DNA of 64,000 bases from Proteus appendicitidis (GTDB lineage Bacteria; Pseudomonadota; Gammaproteobacteria; Enterobacterales; Enterobacteriaceae), in the NCBI RefSeq assembly GCF_030271835.1, contig NZ_CP127389.1, positions 992,001 through 1,056,000 of the forward strand, read 5' to 3'. This document shows, one piece after another, positions 17,246 to 26,485 of this stretch. How positions within the stretch are numbered: the stretch's first letter is position 1; the number at the start of each line of letters is the position of its first letter. A model generated the notes under the pieces. That model searched no databases. It saw nothing but the letters and a program-made list of their open reading frames with translations, and was not told the origin of the DNA. A program made the position numbers and the translations under genes.

Positions 17246-17540
17246 TAATTATTTTCCTTTTTATATAATTAAACTTCATGTTTATCTAAAACTAAATTTA
17301 CTTTAAAGTTAATCTTATTAGATTAATTTATGTATTTATTATATTTAAAAATAGATAAATTACTATCTATGTATTGTGGCAATTTATATGGCGCAATCAC
17401 TAGAATGTAATCTTTAAATACATTGATTAAAGTGTTGATAACTTGCGAGATATATTAGAAGCAGAATTGATGTGATGAAAATAACAGGAGGAGTATCAAG
17501 ATTTGACAGTGATTAGGAAAGAAAGTAAAAGTTACAAATA
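17246..17540. other. Intergenic region upstream of hcp
   Basis: About 295 bp of AT-rich DNA with no ORF. It should contain the hcp promoter on the minus strand. I see no clear boxes, integrase remnant or tRNA 3'-end duplication that would mark an attachment site. Confidence 0.4.
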
Positions 17541-17573
17541 AAAAAAACAGCCTTGATTTGAGCAAGACTGTTT
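17541..17573 (-). terminator. Terminator of the tRNA-Phe transcript
   Basis: On the minus strand the arms AAACAGTCTTG and CAAGGCTGTTT pair around a 7-nt loop, with one mismatch, and a run of T follows. It lies about 110 bp downstream of the tRNA 3' end. Confidence 0.75.
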
Positions 17574-17684
17574 ATTCAAAGCTTTTAATAAATTTTAACA
17601 ACAGATAACTTACGTTAAATTTGTGTTTTATCTTAGCTTTTTTGCCCTCTCAGTGATTTAACTCACTGACGAACAAATGAAATA

Positions 17685-17760
17685 TGGTGCCCGAACTCGG
17701 AATCGAACCAAGGACACGGGGATTTTCAATCCCCTGCTCTACCGACTGAGCTATTCGGGC
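17685..17760 (-). tRNA. tRNA-Phe (anticodon GAA)
   Basis: This is a 76-nt cloverleaf on the minus strand, from GCCCGAA at 17760 to the encoded CCA at 17685. The acceptor stem is GCCCGAA/TTCGGGC, the D-arm region is TAGCTCAGTCGGTAGAGCA, the anticodon stem GGGGA/TCCCC carries loop TTGAAAA (GAA, Phe), and the T-arm has GGTTCGATTCC. It sits between the accessory patch and mltC; E. coli also has a tRNA-Phe gene (pheV) close to mltC. Confidence 0.97.
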
Positions 17761-17770
17761 AACGGGGCGT

Positions 17771-17799
17771 ATTAAACCCGATATCGCCTTGCTCGTCAA
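17771..17799 (-). promoter_or_regulatory. Sigma-70 promoter of tRNA-Phe with stringent-type discriminator
   Basis: On the minus strand, -35 TTGACG, a 17-nt spacer and -10 TTTAAT are followed by a GC-rich discriminator (ACGCCCC) just before the tRNA 5' end. A GC-rich discriminator is typical of stable-RNA promoters repressed by ppGpp/DksA. Confidence 0.8.
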
Positions 17800-17958
17800 C
17801 GTTATTTATCACAAAACTGCTCGATTGCTGTTTTTTTAAACTTATTGGTTAATAAAACGCTATTTATCGCGAAGGAAGCGTAAAAATCAAGCTAAAGGCT
17901 TTTGCAATATTCAAAAAATACATGACGATAAAACGGTTTATTAAGTCTCAATAACAAA

Positions 17959-17989
17959 AAAGCTTCCCCAAATTCATTGAGGAAGCTTT
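17959..17989. terminator. Terminator downstream of mltC
   Basis: Arms AAAGCTTCC / GGAAGCTTT pair around a 13-nt loop (with inner CAA/TTG pairing) and are flanked by A and T runs on both sides. It lies 20 bp after the mltC stop on the minus strand and could also act on plus-strand transcripts. Confidence 0.85.
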
Positions 17990-18010
17990 GTTTTTTAGAT
18001 TAAGTAACAA

Positions 18011-19081
18011 CTAACGATAGTTGCGTTGAGCTGTGCTGACTTTCTCTAGATAACGACGAGATTGGTCGGCAGGGTGCTTATTACGTAATGTGGAATACAC
18101 CTGCGTTGGTTCTAAGTTGTTAATCAGGGCTGCCGCTTGTTTCTTATCGTTATGGAATATCCGTAACACACTACCTGCACCACCGTTGTAAGCCTGTATA
18201 ACAGCATAACGGCGCGAAACAGGATCTTTGATATCTCCAAGATAACTATTTTGCAGTATTGAGATATAAGCTGCACCTGCATCGATATTATTAGCAGGAT
18301 CAAATAAGTAGCTACGACTTGGTTGCCCTGATTTCCCTTGCATCCTGAATACATCCCGCCCTGCAGTTGCTGGCATGATCTGCATTAAACCTAGAGCATC
18401 AGAACTACTCACGGCATATGGGTTAAAACTGGATTCAATTTGCATAATTGCCAAGATCAGTGATGGTTCAACCCCATATTTAGCCGCTGCTTGTTGAACT
18501 AACGGTAAATATTTATGAGCACGCTTATCAAGGTGATTAGGAACAAGGTTAATGGTGACATACCAAATTGTATTTATACCAGATTGGCGTTTTTGTAATT
18601 TATTGGCAATCAGATAATCTGCAAACTTATTGGCTCGCCATTCCCAGCGTATAGGTTGTCCCGTATTATCAAGAACCTGTCCAGATAAAAACGGTTCAGT
18701 GCTGTGAGGAATATTATTAACGTCAGAGTAGAGGTCAATAGAACCCGGATCTTCCCCCATTAATAACGTTGTGACTATCGCCTTATGCAATTGGAATTGA
18801 GGTGCATCATCACCTAAAGTTTCTATCGTAATGGTACCTGCTTCAAAATTAATATGGCTACGTGTTTTATAAGCATTGGTATATTTTACGTAATCTTTAG
18901 GGCCTGCGATTAATACTTCCTTCATACCCCAAATCATTTCGATATTATTGGCAAATTGCCCCATAAGAATATCGAACGCATTGGTGTCCTTTGCGTAATC
19001 GGGTTCAAATGTTTTTGATGGTTGGCTACTACATGAAATGAGTAGAGGGGCGATAATTAGCAAGAGAAGGATTTTTTTCAT
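18011..19081 (-). CDS. mltC: Membrane-bound lytic murein transglycosylase C
   Basis: This 356-aa outer-membrane lipoprotein cleaves the MurNAc-GlcNAc bond of peptidoglycan, forming 1,6-anhydroMurNAc ends. It has a lipoprotein signal with lipobox LLISC (Cys about residue 17), an MltC N-terminal domain (about 20-185) and a SLT goose-lysozyme-like domain with the catalytic Glu in [26 protein letters not shown] and [10 protein letters not shown] follow. The start is set at ATG 19081 to match the E. coli protein (359 aa); another ATG lies 4 codons upstream. It is the last gene of mutY-yggX-mltC, in the same order as in E. coli. Confidence 0.95.
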   Translation of the reverse strand: MKKILLLLIIAPLLISCSSQPSKTFEPDYAKDTNAFDILMGQFANNIEMIWGMKEVLIAGPKDYVKYTNAYKTRSHINFEAGTITIETLGDDAPQFQLHKAIVTTLLMGEDPGSIDLYSDVNNIPHSTEPFLSGQVLDNTGQPIRWEWRANKFADYLIANKLQKRQSGINTIWYVTINLVPNHLDKRAHKYLPLVQQAAAKYGVEPSLILAIMQIESSFNPYAVSSSDALGLMQIMPATAGRDVFRMQGKSGQPSRSYLFDPANNIDAGAAYISILQNSYLGDIKDPVSRRYAVIQAYNGGAGSVLRIFHNDKKQAAALINNLEPTQVYSTLRNKHPADQSRRYLEKVSTAQRNYR

Positions 19082-19144
19082 GGTCAATTGCATCGCTATG
19101 GTGAATAAAATACCAGAGCCTTAAAGGCTCTGGAAAAGTGAATA

Positions 19145-19417
19145 TTATTTTTCAGGAGGTGTGTAGCCGTCAATATGAACATCATGACCTTCGAATAAAA
19201 AACGCACCATTTCTTGTTCTAATAGTTTGCGATCATCAGGATTCATGGTGTTAAGTTTTTTCTCATTGATAAGCATGGTTTGTTTGGTCATCCATTGTGC
19301 CCATGCTTCTTTTGAGATCTCATTGAAAATGCGCTTTCCAATTTCTCCTGGGTACAACTGAAAATCAAGTCCATCAGCTTCTTTGTTAAGGAAAGTACAA
19401 AAAATAGTTCTGCTCAT
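19145..19417 (-). CDS. yggX: Probable Fe(2+)-trafficking protein YggX
   Basis: This 90-aa protein spans the full YggX family length. It begins [20 protein letters not shown] (Cys7 is the conserved cysteine implicated in oxidative-stress protection) and contains [21 protein letters not shown]. In enterobacteria YggX helps protect Fe-S clusters and limits Fenton chemistry. It lies between mutY, which encodes a [4Fe-4S] enzyme, and mltC, probably in one transcript; in E. coli the mutY-yggX pair is SoxRS-linked. Confidence 0.95.
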   Translation of the reverse strand: MSRTIFCTFLNKEADGLDFQLYPGEIGKRIFNEISKEAWAQWMTKQTMLINEKKLNTMNPDDRKLLEQEMVRFLFEGHDVHIDGYTPPEK

Positions 19418-19446
19418 AATAAATCCTCAATATCGCAGGTATTAGC

Positions 19447-20487
19447 TTAGGCTAATTGTCTAAGTAAATTCTCTACAGGTGCTGCTAACCCTACGGTTGC
19501 AGGAGTCTGTAAGTTATACCAAAGTCCTTTTTGCTCCTCCATCATAGAGGTAAACGCTGAGAGTTTTACGCAAATTGGCACAATATCTAAATGAAAGTGG
19601 CTAAAAGTATGTCTAAATGAAATCAGTTGTTCTGATTCATTATTATCGAGTCCATGCTCATTTAACCACTGTTCTAAAAATGCTTTTGTTTCAAATTGAG
19701 GAAAGGCAAATAACCCACCCCATATTCCTGCTGGTGGCCTTTTATCTAACCAAACAAGATTATCATATTGTAAAATAAGAAAATAAGTTGTTTTTTCTGG
19801 AATAACTTTTTTCGGTTTTTTCCCAGGATAATCAGACCAATTGTTTTGAGCATAAGCGATACAGCCAGTATTTAATGGGCATAATTCACATTTAGGCTTA
19901 CTTCTTGTGCAAACCATTGCACCTAAATCCATCATTGCCTGATTAAAATACTCTACACCTTCAGTTGGGGTGACGTTTTCGCTGATCTCCCACAATTTAT
20001 TTTCAACCTCTTTTTTACCCGGCCAGCCTTCGACAGCATAGCAGCGTGCTAAAACACGTTTCACATTACCATCAAGAATTGGGTAAGGTTTTTTCAGTGA
20101 TAACGATAAAATAGCACCAGCGGTTGAACGTCCAACGCCGGGTAAGGCACAAACGTCCTCAAAGGTATCAGGAAATTGCCCTTGATGTTTATCTACAATG
20201 TGTTGTGCGGCCTTATGTAGGTTTCTGGCTCTTGCGTAATAACCAAGCCCTGTCCATAAATGAAGCACTTCATCAAGTGGCGCTTTAGCTAATGCGCTGA
20301 CATCAGGAAAACGTGTAATAAAACGCTCAAAATAAGGAATAACAGTGGCAACTTGGGTTTGTTGCAGCATTACCTCAGATAACCATACGTGATAAGGCGT
20401 TTTTTCTTGCTGCCAAGGGAGCGTTTTACGCCCATACTTGTGATACCAACTGAGTACGACTTGCGAAAATTGCGGAGCTTCCATCAT
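19447..20487 (-). CDS. mutY: A/G-specific adenine DNA glycosylase MutY
   Basis: This 346-aa base-excision repair enzyme removes adenine mispaired with 8-oxoguanine. It has the HhH-GPD domain with catalytic Glu in [11 protein letters not shown], the helix-hairpin-helix [12 protein letters not shown] and Asp in [13 protein letters not shown]. The [4Fe-4S] ligands C-x6-C-x2-C-x5-C appear as [17 protein letters not shown] (about 190-206). The C-terminal NUDIX-like 8-oxoG recognition domain is present with [13 protein letters not shown] second ATG follows the first immediately, so either may start. It is divergent from trmB. Confidence 0.96.
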   Translation of the reverse strand: MMEAPQFSQVVLSWYHKYGRKTLPWQQEKTPYHVWLSEVMLQQTQVATVIPYFERFITRFPDVSALAKAPLDEVLHLWTGLGYYARARNLHKAAQHIVDKHQGQFPDTFEDVCALPGVGRSTAGAILSLSLKKPYPILDGNVKRVLARCYAVEGWPGKKEVENKLWEISENVTPTEGVEYFNQAMMDLGAMVCTRSKPKCELCPLNTGCIAYAQNNWSDYPGKKPKKVIPEKTTYFLILQYDNLVWLDKRPPAGIWGGLFAFPQFETKAFLEQWLNEHGLDNNESEQLISFRHTFSHFHLDIVPICVKLSAFTSMMEEQKGLWYNLQTPATVGLAAPVENLLRQLA

Positions 20488-20703
20488 GTTTTATTTTATT
20501 AACTCATGTTCTGATTAAGGTAAGATTGCACCACAGAGAGAATAAACTGTAAACACTCTTAATATTTATCTTATAGAGTGATGCTTCTGTGAGTGACTCT
20601 TGCTAAACTTAGTGATCTTTGGATAATGTCGGTTAAGTTGCACTATAGCGACATTATAACGATTTTAAGTAAATAATTGGCCTAACGACTGACAGTATTA
20701 GAC

Positions 20704-21423
20704 ATGATCAAGAATGTAATTTCTCCGGAATTCAATGAAGAAGGGCGTGCTTTACGACGCGTTCGTAGTTTTGTTCGTAGACAAGGTCGTTTAACACCTC
20801 GTCAAGAGCAAGCATTAGAAACACAGTGGCCTGTCTTTGGTATTGAGTATCAGCCGGAACCCATCGACTTCAGTCAGGTTTTTGGACGCGAAGCGCCTGT
20901 AATTTTAGAAATTGGCTTCGGCATGGGCGCATCGCTCGTGACTATGGCAAAAAATACACCAGAAAATAATTATTTCGGTATTGAAGTACATGCACCGGGT
21001 GTTGGTGCTTGTCTTGCAAATGCGGAAGAAGAACAATTAAGTAATCTGAGAGTCATGTGTCATGATGCGATTGAAGTGCTCAATCATATGATCCCAGATA
21101 ATAGTTTAAAAATGGTTCAGCTATTCTTTCCTGATCCATGGCACAAAGCGCGTCATAATAAACGCCGTATTGTTCAAGTGCCTTTTGCAGAATTAATTTT
21201 AAAAAAATTAACGTTAGACGGTGTTTTTCATATGGCGACAGATTGGGAACCATATGCAGAACATATGCTTGAAGTGATGACAAGTGTTGAAGGTTATCAG
21301 AATTTGTCAGAAACTCAGGATTATGTACCACGACCAGAAACACGACCTGTGACTAAGTTTGAAAAACGCGGTCATCGTTTAGGGCATGGAGTCTGGGATC
21401 TTATGTTTAAGAGGGTAAAATAA
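20704..21423 (+). CDS. trmB: tRNA (guanine-N7-)-methyltransferase
   Basis: This 239-aa SAM-dependent enzyme makes m7G46 in the variable loop of tRNAs. The Rossmann SAM site is [11 protein letters not shown] (about 70-80), followed by [28 protein letters not shown] (catalytic Asp and tRNA-binding basic patch) and the C-terminal [16 protein letters not shown]. Length equals the E. coli protein. No clear Shine-Dalgarno is visible before ATG 20704. Its stop overlaps the yggL start (TAATG), and the pair is a conserved enterobacterial operon. Confidence 0.96.
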   Translation: MIKNVISPEFNEEGRALRRVRSFVRRQGRLTPRQEQALETQWPVFGIEYQPEPIDFSQVFGREAPVILEIGFGMGASLVTMAKNTPENNYFGIEVHAPGVGACLANAEEEQLSNLRVMCHDAIEVLNHMIPDNSLKMVQLFFPDPWHKARHNKRRIVQVPFAELILKKLTLDGVFHMATDWEPYAEHMLEVMTSVEGYQNLSETQDYVPRPETRPVTKFEKRGHRLGHGVWDLMFKRVK

Positions 21424-21749
21424 TGGCTAAACAACGTAGTCGCCGCTTACGCAAAAAAATGCGTATCGATGAATTTCAGGAATTAGGTTTTTCAGTTAAA
21501 TGGACTTTCCCAGAAAATACCCCAATTGAGGAAGTAGATCGCTTTGTTGATGAACTGATCCTCAAAGTTATTGAGCCAAACGGGCTGGCATTTGATGCAA
21601 GTGGTTACCTGAGCTGGGAAGGTTTAATCTGCTTACAACAAATTGGTAAATGTACAGAAGAGCATCGCCAATTAGTCGAAAACTTCCTCAAAGAAAGCAA
21701 AATGCAAGATGTACAGACCTCTGAACTATTTGATGTTTGGTGGGATTGA
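21423..21749 (+). CDS. yggL: YggL family protein (DUF469)
   Basis: This 108-aa small protein has a basic N-terminus ([20 protein letters not shown]) and the family's GFSVKW and acidic middle. It ends DVWWD. E. coli YggL has been reported to bind the 50S ribosomal subunit; a role in ribosome biogenesis is known only at that level. It overlaps trmB by one base and is followed by a 12-bp hairpin, which probably ends or attenuates the transcript before glsB. Confidence 0.93.
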   Translation: MAKQRSRRLRKKMRIDEFQELGFSVKWTFPENTPIEEVDRFVDELILKVIEPNGLAFDASGYLSWEGLICLQQIGKCTEEHRQLVENFLKESKMQDVQTSELFDVWWD

Positions 21750-21777
21750 TAGAAAGTTATACATTTAGCAAATGATT

Positions 21778-21805
21778 ACAAGGGCATCCAAAAGGATGCC
21801 CTTGT
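21778..21805 (+). terminator. Strong hairpin between yggL and glsB (no U tract)
   Basis: A perfect 12-bp stem, ACAAGGGCATCC / GGATGCCCTTGT, has an AAAA tetraloop. CTGTCTGG follows rather than a T run, and the glsB ribosome binding site GGGGAAGGG lies 7 nt beyond. It may be a weak terminator/attenuator or a protective 3' structure. Confidence 0.55.
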
Positions 21806-21823
21806 CTGTCTGGGGAAGGGACT

Positions 21824-22750
21824 GTGACTACAACGTTATCTAACGCATTACTGTCAGATATTTTGCAACAAATTCACCCATTAATTGGGCAAGGAAAAGT
21901 CGCGGATTATATTCCCGCATTGGCTCAAATACCTCCAGAACAGCTTGCTATGGCTGTTTATACGGTTGATGGTGAACTTTATCAATCAGGTATGGCAGAT
22001 AAGCGTTTTTCGATTCAATCTATTTCTAAAGTACTTAGCTTAACGCTTGCTTTAACACGTTATGAAGAAAATGAAATTTGGCAACGTGTAGGAAAAGAGC
22101 CATCAGGGCTGCCTTTTAATTCCTTGATACAGCTAGAAATGGAAAAAGGAATACCACGCAATCCTTTTATTAATGCTGGAGCCATTGTTATCACTGACAT
22201 GTTGCAATCTCGACTGAGTGCGCCTAAGCAAAGAATGTTAGAAGTGATCCGTTTTCTTACTGATACTCCTGACATTGGTTATAACTCCGTGGTTGCAAAA
22301 TCAGAGATGGAGCATCTTAGTCGTAATGCATCAATCGCTTATTTGATGAAGTCTTTTGGTAATTTTGAGAATGATGTTATTACGGTGCTTGAAACTTATT
22401 TTCACTATTGCTCAATAGAAATGAGTTGCACTGAATTAGCACGATGTTTTAGCTATTTAGCTAATCAAGGTACGTGTGTGGGTAATAAAAATCAGATTAT
22501 TACGCCAAGACAAACCCGACAAATAAATGCGTTAATGTTAACTTGTGGCATGTATGATGGTGCAGGTGAATTTGCATTTCGTATTGGTATTCCCGGAAAA
22601 TCTGGCGTCGGTGGTGGCATTATTGCCGTTGTTCCTGATGCTTTTACGGTTGCTGTTTGGTCACCAGAGCTGGATAAATCAGGTAACTCATTAGCAGGTT
22701 GTGCAGCACTTGAATTATTAGCAAACAAAGTAGGGCGTTCCATTTTTTAG
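21824..22750 (+). CDS. glsB: Glutaminase
   Basis: This 308-aa serine-dependent amidohydrolase converts L-glutamine to glutamate and ammonia. It has the beta-lactamase-like fold with nucleophile motif S-x-x-K ([11 protein letters not shown], about residue 64). [10 protein letters not shown], the Tyr in the EN/Y region and [14 protein letters not shown] near the C-terminus are also seen. Length is as in E. coli YneH. It uses GTG 21824 behind a strong GGGGAAGGG. In E. coli asparaginase ansB lies near this spot (hemW-yggM-ansB-yggN); here a glutaminase gene sits between yggL and yggN. Confidence 0.93.
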   Translation: MTTTLSNALLSDILQQIHPLIGQGKVADYIPALAQIPPEQLAMAVYTVDGELYQSGMADKRFSIQSISKVLSLTLALTRYEENEIWQRVGKEPSGLPFNSLIQLEMEKGIPRNPFINAGAIVITDMLQSRLSAPKQRMLEVIRFLTDTPDIGYNSVVAKSEMEHLSRNASIAYLMKSFGNFENDVITVLETYFHYCSIEMSCTELARCFSYLANQGTCVGNKNQIITPRQTRQINALMLTCGMYDGAGEFAFRIGIPGKSGVGGGIIAVVPDAFTVAVWSPELDKSGNSLAGCAALELLANKVGRSIF

Positions 22751-22772
22751 GTGTGTTTTCAGGAGAGTTGTT

Positions 22773-23510
22773 ATGAATTTAAGAAATATTGCTGTCACAC
22801 TGTTTTTTGTTGCGGGTACAGCAAATGCATCACCCAGTTTTGATTGCGCTGTAATGCCAAAAGATGATTTACGCATCACCTCTGAATTTGTTGAAGTTGC
22901 TGGTTCACATGGTTTAATGGTTATTTATCCTGATGGCACATTATTTCAAAATGAAAAAAGTGCCACACTGACACCTCAACAACAAGAATTAGCCAAAAAA
23001 TATCAAGCAACAGTAAGACGAGACGTACCTTGGTTAAGAACTGAAACAGGGGTAAAACTGCAAGATTCTCGCAAAGTGCTTGATAAAGTCGTGATTGAAG
23101 CTTTTGGTAAAGAAAGTAATATCCTCAATAGGTTAAGTCGATTAGAGAAAGATCTTAATCAGCAAATGGATAGAGTGGTCAGCATAGAGCCGAATAACAT
23201 TACGTTTCATTCTCAAGCCATTAAAGAAGTTGAAACCAAAGGTCGTGAAATCGTAGAAAGCAGCCTAGGTGGTATGTTGCAAGACAGTATTAATGAATTG
23301 GGGAAAAAACAGTTATTAGCCGCTGCTGGTGGCGACAGTAAAAAAGCCTTAGGCGGATTATTAGGAAGCTTAGATGGTTTCCAAAAGATTATAGATCAGG
23401 AGTGGAAGCAGCAAGAAGCCGCGTTTACTCAATTTGGTCAGCAAGCTTGTAGCAAAATCACACAGATGGAAAATCAACGTGTTGAATTAATTAATGCATT
23501 AAAGAAGTAG
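22773..23510 (+). CDS. yggN: YggN family periplasmic protein (DUF2884)
   Basis: This 245-aa protein has a clear Sec signal peptide (residues 1-19, cut after ANA). The DUF2884 body is rich in helices and charged residues (about 95-230, EKDLNQQMDRVVSIEPNN). Two cysteines (residues 25 and about 229) could form a disulfide. Function is unknown; the location is periplasmic. AGGAG lies 7 nt before the ATG. The order yggL...yggN is conserved with E. coli. Confidence 0.9.
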   Translation: MNLRNIAVTLFFVAGTANASPSFDCAVMPKDDLRITSEFVEVAGSHGLMVIYPDGTLFQNEKSATLTPQQQELAKKYQATVRRDVPWLRTETGVKLQDSRKVLDKVVIEAFGKESNILNRLSRLEKDLNQQMDRVVSIEPNNITFHSQAIKEVETKGREIVESSLGGMLQDSINELGKKQLLAAAGGDSKKALGGLLGSLDGFQKIIDQEWKQQEAAFTQFGQQACSKITQMENQRVELINALKK

Positions 23511-23592
23511 CTGCTCTGCCTCTCTAATGATTAGGTTATTAACCAGATAATTAATGAGCTTTACAAATAGCAAACTCACAATAATTGAAAAT

Positions 23593-23611
23593 AATAATGA
23601 AAATCATTCTT
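23593..23611 (+). promoter_or_regulatory. Fur box upstream of the siderophore-binding protein gene
   Basis: AATAATGAAAATCATTCTT matches 15 of 19 positions of the classical Fur consensus GATAATGATAATCATTATC. It lies about 75 bp before the start of an iron-siderophore binding protein gene, so iron repression is expected. Confidence 0.8.
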
Positions 23612-23645
23612 GTTCAATTGACTTGTGGGGAGAGCTGTTTAGAAT

Positions 23646-23676
23646 GCCCTGTTTGAGTATTCCACTTAAACAGGGC
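23646..23676 (+). promoter_or_regulatory. Hairpin sequestering the ribosome binding site of the siderophore-binding protein gene
   Basis: GCCCTGTTT-G-AGT pairs with ACT-T-AAACAGGGC (13 pairs, one G-U) around a 5-nt loop. The 3' arm contains AGGG, the only Shine-Dalgarno candidate, 8 nt before ATG 23684. The hairpin therefore hides the site. There is no T run, so it is not a terminator. Confidence 0.65.
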
Positions 23677-23683
23677 AAAATTA

Positions 23684-24634
23684 ATGAAGAAGATCCTTCC
23701 TTTAGTTATCGCATCTATCCTTTCTGTAACGAGTTTCTCAGCGTTAAGTAAAACGCCAATTGAATATCAACCTAACCAAATTATTAGTCAACAGAATGAC
23801 AAAATGGTGATTAAGCATCTGTTAGGTGAAACGTCGGTCACTAAGAACCCTTCAAAAGTTGTTCTATTTGATTTTGGTTTATATGATTCTTTAGTTCAGT
23901 TAGGTTTAGCCGATAAAGTGGTAGGGTTGCCGTTAGGTAATGCACCTGCTTATATTAAAGGAAGTATTGCAAGTAACGTTGCTAATGTCGGAGGTATGAA
24001 GTCGCCTGACTTAGAAAAATTAGCAGAGATTAAACCTGACTTAATTATTATTACAGGTCGTCAAGGTGCGTCTTATGAGGCTTTAGCGAAAATTGCACCT
24101 ACTGTTAATTTAGGGACTAATAGTGCTAATTATCTCAATTCTGTTGAGTCAAACATCAAATTATTAGGTGAATTATTTGATAAACAGCAAGCGACTCAAG
24201 AGCAACTTACTAAGTTAAATACAGTTATTGAGCAAGCTCAGAAAAAAGCGGCTGGATCTGATAAAAAAGTATTAGTTCTAATGCATAATGATGGCAATTT
24301 AATGCCTAATAATCAAAGCGTTGTTTATGATGTCGTTAAAGCGAAGCGTGCTGAATTACCGCCGGTTGCTGAAGAAGATAAAGGTAAACGTCGTGTTGTT
24401 ACCTCTGAAATGATCGCAAAAGCGAATCCTGATGTTATTTTAATTGTTGATCGTAGCGAAGCAATTGGCGCAGGTAAATTAGAGAAAGCCACCTTTGAAA
24501 ATAATGAAGTGAAAACAACATCGGCTTATAAAAATGGCGATATTGTTTATCTGCAAGCAGATCTTTGGTATCTCTCTGGAGGGGGATTAGATAGCTTAAC
24601 TAAGCAGATTGAAGCGGTAGAAAGCGCACTTTAA
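23684..24634 (+). CDS. Periplasmic Fe-siderophore substrate-binding protein (FatB/CeuE/YclQ-like)
   Basis: This 316-aa ABC-transporter binding protein of the FecB/CeuE class has a Sec signal (residues 1-22, SALSK). Two lobes are joined by a long helix. Typical pieces are NPSKVVLFDFGLYDSLVQLG, VGGMKSPDLEKLAEIKPDLIIITGR and DLWYLSGGG at the end. It would capture catechol/mixed siderophore iron and pass it to an inner-membrane permease. No permease or ATPase is adjacent, so it is an orphan. The Fur box at 23593-23611 and the hairpin over its ribosome binding site suggest two layers of control. It interrupts the E. coli-like hemW-yggN order. Confidence 0.88.
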   Translation: MKKILPLVIASILSVTSFSALSKTPIEYQPNQIISQQNDKMVIKHLLGETSVTKNPSKVVLFDFGLYDSLVQLGLADKVVGLPLGNAPAYIKGSIASNVANVGGMKSPDLEKLAEIKPDLIIITGRQGASYEALAKIAPTVNLGTNSANYLNSVESNIKLLGELFDKQQATQEQLTKLNTVIEQAQKKAAGSDKKVLVLMHNDGNLMPNNQSVVYDVVKAKRAELPPVAEEDKGKRRVVTSEMIAKANPDVILIVDRSEAIGAGKLEKATFENNEVKTTSAYKNGDIVYLQADLWYLSGGGLDSLTKQIEAVESAL

Positions 24635-24674
24635 GATTTCTATAATCGTTTAAGCCGCTTTATCATAAATAAAA

Positions 24675-24729
24675 AATGCCCATATTATGAATGAACTGAT
24701 CTCAGTTCAATAACAGTATGGGCGTTTTT
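24675..24729. terminator. Bidirectional terminator between convergent genes
   Basis: AATGCCCATA / TATGGGCGTT outer stem with inner GAACTGA/TCAGTTC pairing, flanked by an A run on one side and TTTTT on the other. It serves the binding-protein gene (plus) and hemW (minus). Confidence 0.85.
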
Positions 24730-24755
24730 AAATTAGCTATTTGAAATCAGCAATA

Positions 24756-25886
24756 TTAAAGAAATAGCTCAAGTAATGAATTTAAAAATAGCTTGCCGTG
24801 AGGGGTTATTTGCCAGTGAGAGTCAGTTTCACTGATATAACCTAATGACAATGCTTCATCTATTTGATGGCGAATCACTTCTTCAGAAAGCCCCGTGTAA
24901 TCACTGAAATCTTGTCTTGGAAATGCTTCTAATAGACGAAAACGGTTCATAAAAAATTCAAATGGACGGTCATCATTATCAACAAAATTTTGCTGGTGGA
25001 GATAACGCCCCTCCATAAAACCTTTAGGGTGCTTGGTTTTGACTGTTCGCATTATGCGACCATCTTCAAAGCTTATTTTTCCATGAGCGCCACAACCGAT
25101 ACCTAAATAATCACCAAAACGCCAATAGTTTAAGTTGTGCTCACACTGAAAGCCCGGTTTACAATATGCCGATGTTTCATATTGTTGATAACCTGCGGCT
25201 GTCAGTAATTTATCGCCTTGTGAGAAAATATCCCACAGCATATCGTCATCAGGTAATTTAGGTGGACGAGAGCCAAATTGTGTATTGGGTTCAATGGTTA
25301 ATTGATACCAAGATAAATGTGGTGGAGATAACTCTATTGCTTGCTGTAAATCTGAAAGCGCTTGAGATAATGATTGGTCTGGCAACCCATGCATTAAATC
25401 TAAATTAAAGCTACGTAAGCCTAATTCTTTGGCTAAACGAGCCGCATTTTTAGCTTCATCAGCATCATGAATACGCCCTAGGCGAATAAGCTTATCGTTA
25501 CCAAAACTTTGCACACCAATAGAAATACGATTGACACCCGCACGCTGGAATCCAGAAAAACGTTCAGCTTCTACGGTTCCTGGATTTGCTTCCATAGTAA
25601 TTTCTGCATTAGGGCTAACAGCAATACGCTCTTTCACACCATAGAGTAAATCAGCCATTGACTCAGCGCTTAATAAACTAGGTGTACCGCCACCAATAAA
25701 TATTGTTTGTACTTCACGGGAGCCAACGTGAATAAGATCGGCATCTAAATCATTGAGTAAATGTTGCACATATTCCTGATGTGGTACTTCTCCTTTTAAG
25801 GTGTGTGAGTTGAAATCACAATAAGGACATTTTTGTACACACCAAGGAATATGAATATACAAACTTAATGGGGGCAACTTAAGCAT
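24756..25886 (-). CDS. hemW: Radical SAM haem chaperone HemW
   Basis: This 376-aa protein, formerly YggW, was annotated as a coproporphyrinogen oxidase but binds and delivers haem. The radical SAM cluster CVQKCPYC lies at about residues 16-23, followed by [16 protein letters not shown] and [15 protein letters not shown], then a HemN C-terminal domain. The start at ATG 25886 matches E. coli (MVKLPPLS...); an ATG four codons earlier also exists. Either start lies inside the end of rdgB, so the two are translationally coupled. Confidence 0.93.
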   Translation of the reverse strand: MLKLPPLSLYIHIPWCVQKCPYCDFNSHTLKGEVPHQEYVQHLLNDLDADLIHVGSREVQTIFIGGGTPSLLSAESMADLLYGVKERIAVSPNAEITMEANPGTVEAERFSGFQRAGVNRISIGVQSFGNDKLIRLGRIHDADEAKNAARLAKELGLRSFNLDLMHGLPDQSLSQALSDLQQAIELSPPHLSWYQLTIEPNTQFGSRPPKLPDDDMLWDIFSQGDKLLTAAGYQQYETSAYCKPGFQCEHNLNYWRFGDYLGIGCGAHGKISFEDGRIMRTVKTKHPKGFMEGRYLHQQNFVDNDDRPFEFFMNRFRLLEAFPRQDFSDYTGLSEEVIRHQIDEALSLGYISETDSHWQITPHGKLFLNSLLELFL

Positions 25887-26472
25887 TCTTAAGGGCATCC
25901 AACATTAATTTAAGTGCTTTACCGCGGTGTGAATGCTGATTCTTTTGCTCTTTAGTTAATTGTGCAGCAGTACAATTTAATTCAGGAACAAAGAAAATAG
26001 GATCGTAGCCAAATCCACTTTCACCGTGCATTTCTGTGCTTAATATACCGTGCCAAATACCGTGGAAAATCAGCGGAGTTGGATCGTTTTCATGGCGCAT
26101 ATAAACCAATACACAGTTAAATTGAGCTTGGCGTTTTTCAGCAGGTACATCTTTCATTGCATCAAGCAATTTATCCAGATTTTGCTGATCGCTTGCATCA
26201 ACACCCGCATAGCGTGCGGAGTAAATCCCTGGCGCGCCACCTAATGCATCAACTGAAATACCTGAGTCATCGGCAATGGCAGGTAAACCTGTCACTTTTG
26301 CGGCATGACGCGCCTTAATTAGCGCATTTTCAACAAAGGTTAAGCCTGTTTCTTCAACAGAATCAACACCAAGCTCTGTTTGAGCAACAATATCTAAACC
26401 AAAATCAGAAAGCAAAGAGGCTAGCTCTTTGACCTTCCCCGGATTTCCTGTTGCGAGAACGACTTTTTGCAT
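25879..26472 (-). CDS. rdgB: dITP/XTP pyrophosphatase RdgB
   Basis: This 197-aa house-cleaning Ham1-family NTPase hydrolyses dITP, ITP and XTP to the monophosphates, keeping them out of DNA and RNA. It shows the phosphate-binding start [14 protein letters not shown], the catalytic Asp in [25 protein letters not shown] and the C-terminal SHRGKAL. AGAGGA lies 8 nt before the ATG. It overlaps hemW, and yggT precedes it by 13 bp. The small yggU gene found in E. coli between yggT and rdgB is absent. Confidence 0.96.
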   Translation of the reverse strand: MQKVVLATGNPGKVKELASLLSDFGLDIVAQTELGVDSVEETGLTFVENALIKARHAAKVTGLPAIADDSGISVDALGGAPGIYSARYAGVDASDQQNLDKLLDAMKDVPAEKRQAQFNCVLVYMRHENDPTPLIFHGIWHGILSTEMHGESGFGYDPIFFVPELNCTAAQLTKEQKNQHSHRGKALKLMLDALKNA

Positions 26473-26485
26473 GAGTGTTATCCTC

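Noticed and set aside
17650..17669. Inverted repeat TCAGTGA/TCACTGA beside tRNA-Phe as an attachment site
   Set aside because: There is no matching second copy and no integrase. It is more likely a structure in the tRNA 3' trailer.
23554..23751. 65-aa ORF running through the Fur box, hairpin and start of the siderophore-binding protein
   Set aside because: It overlaps regulatory elements and the true gene in another frame. Its sequence has no family features.
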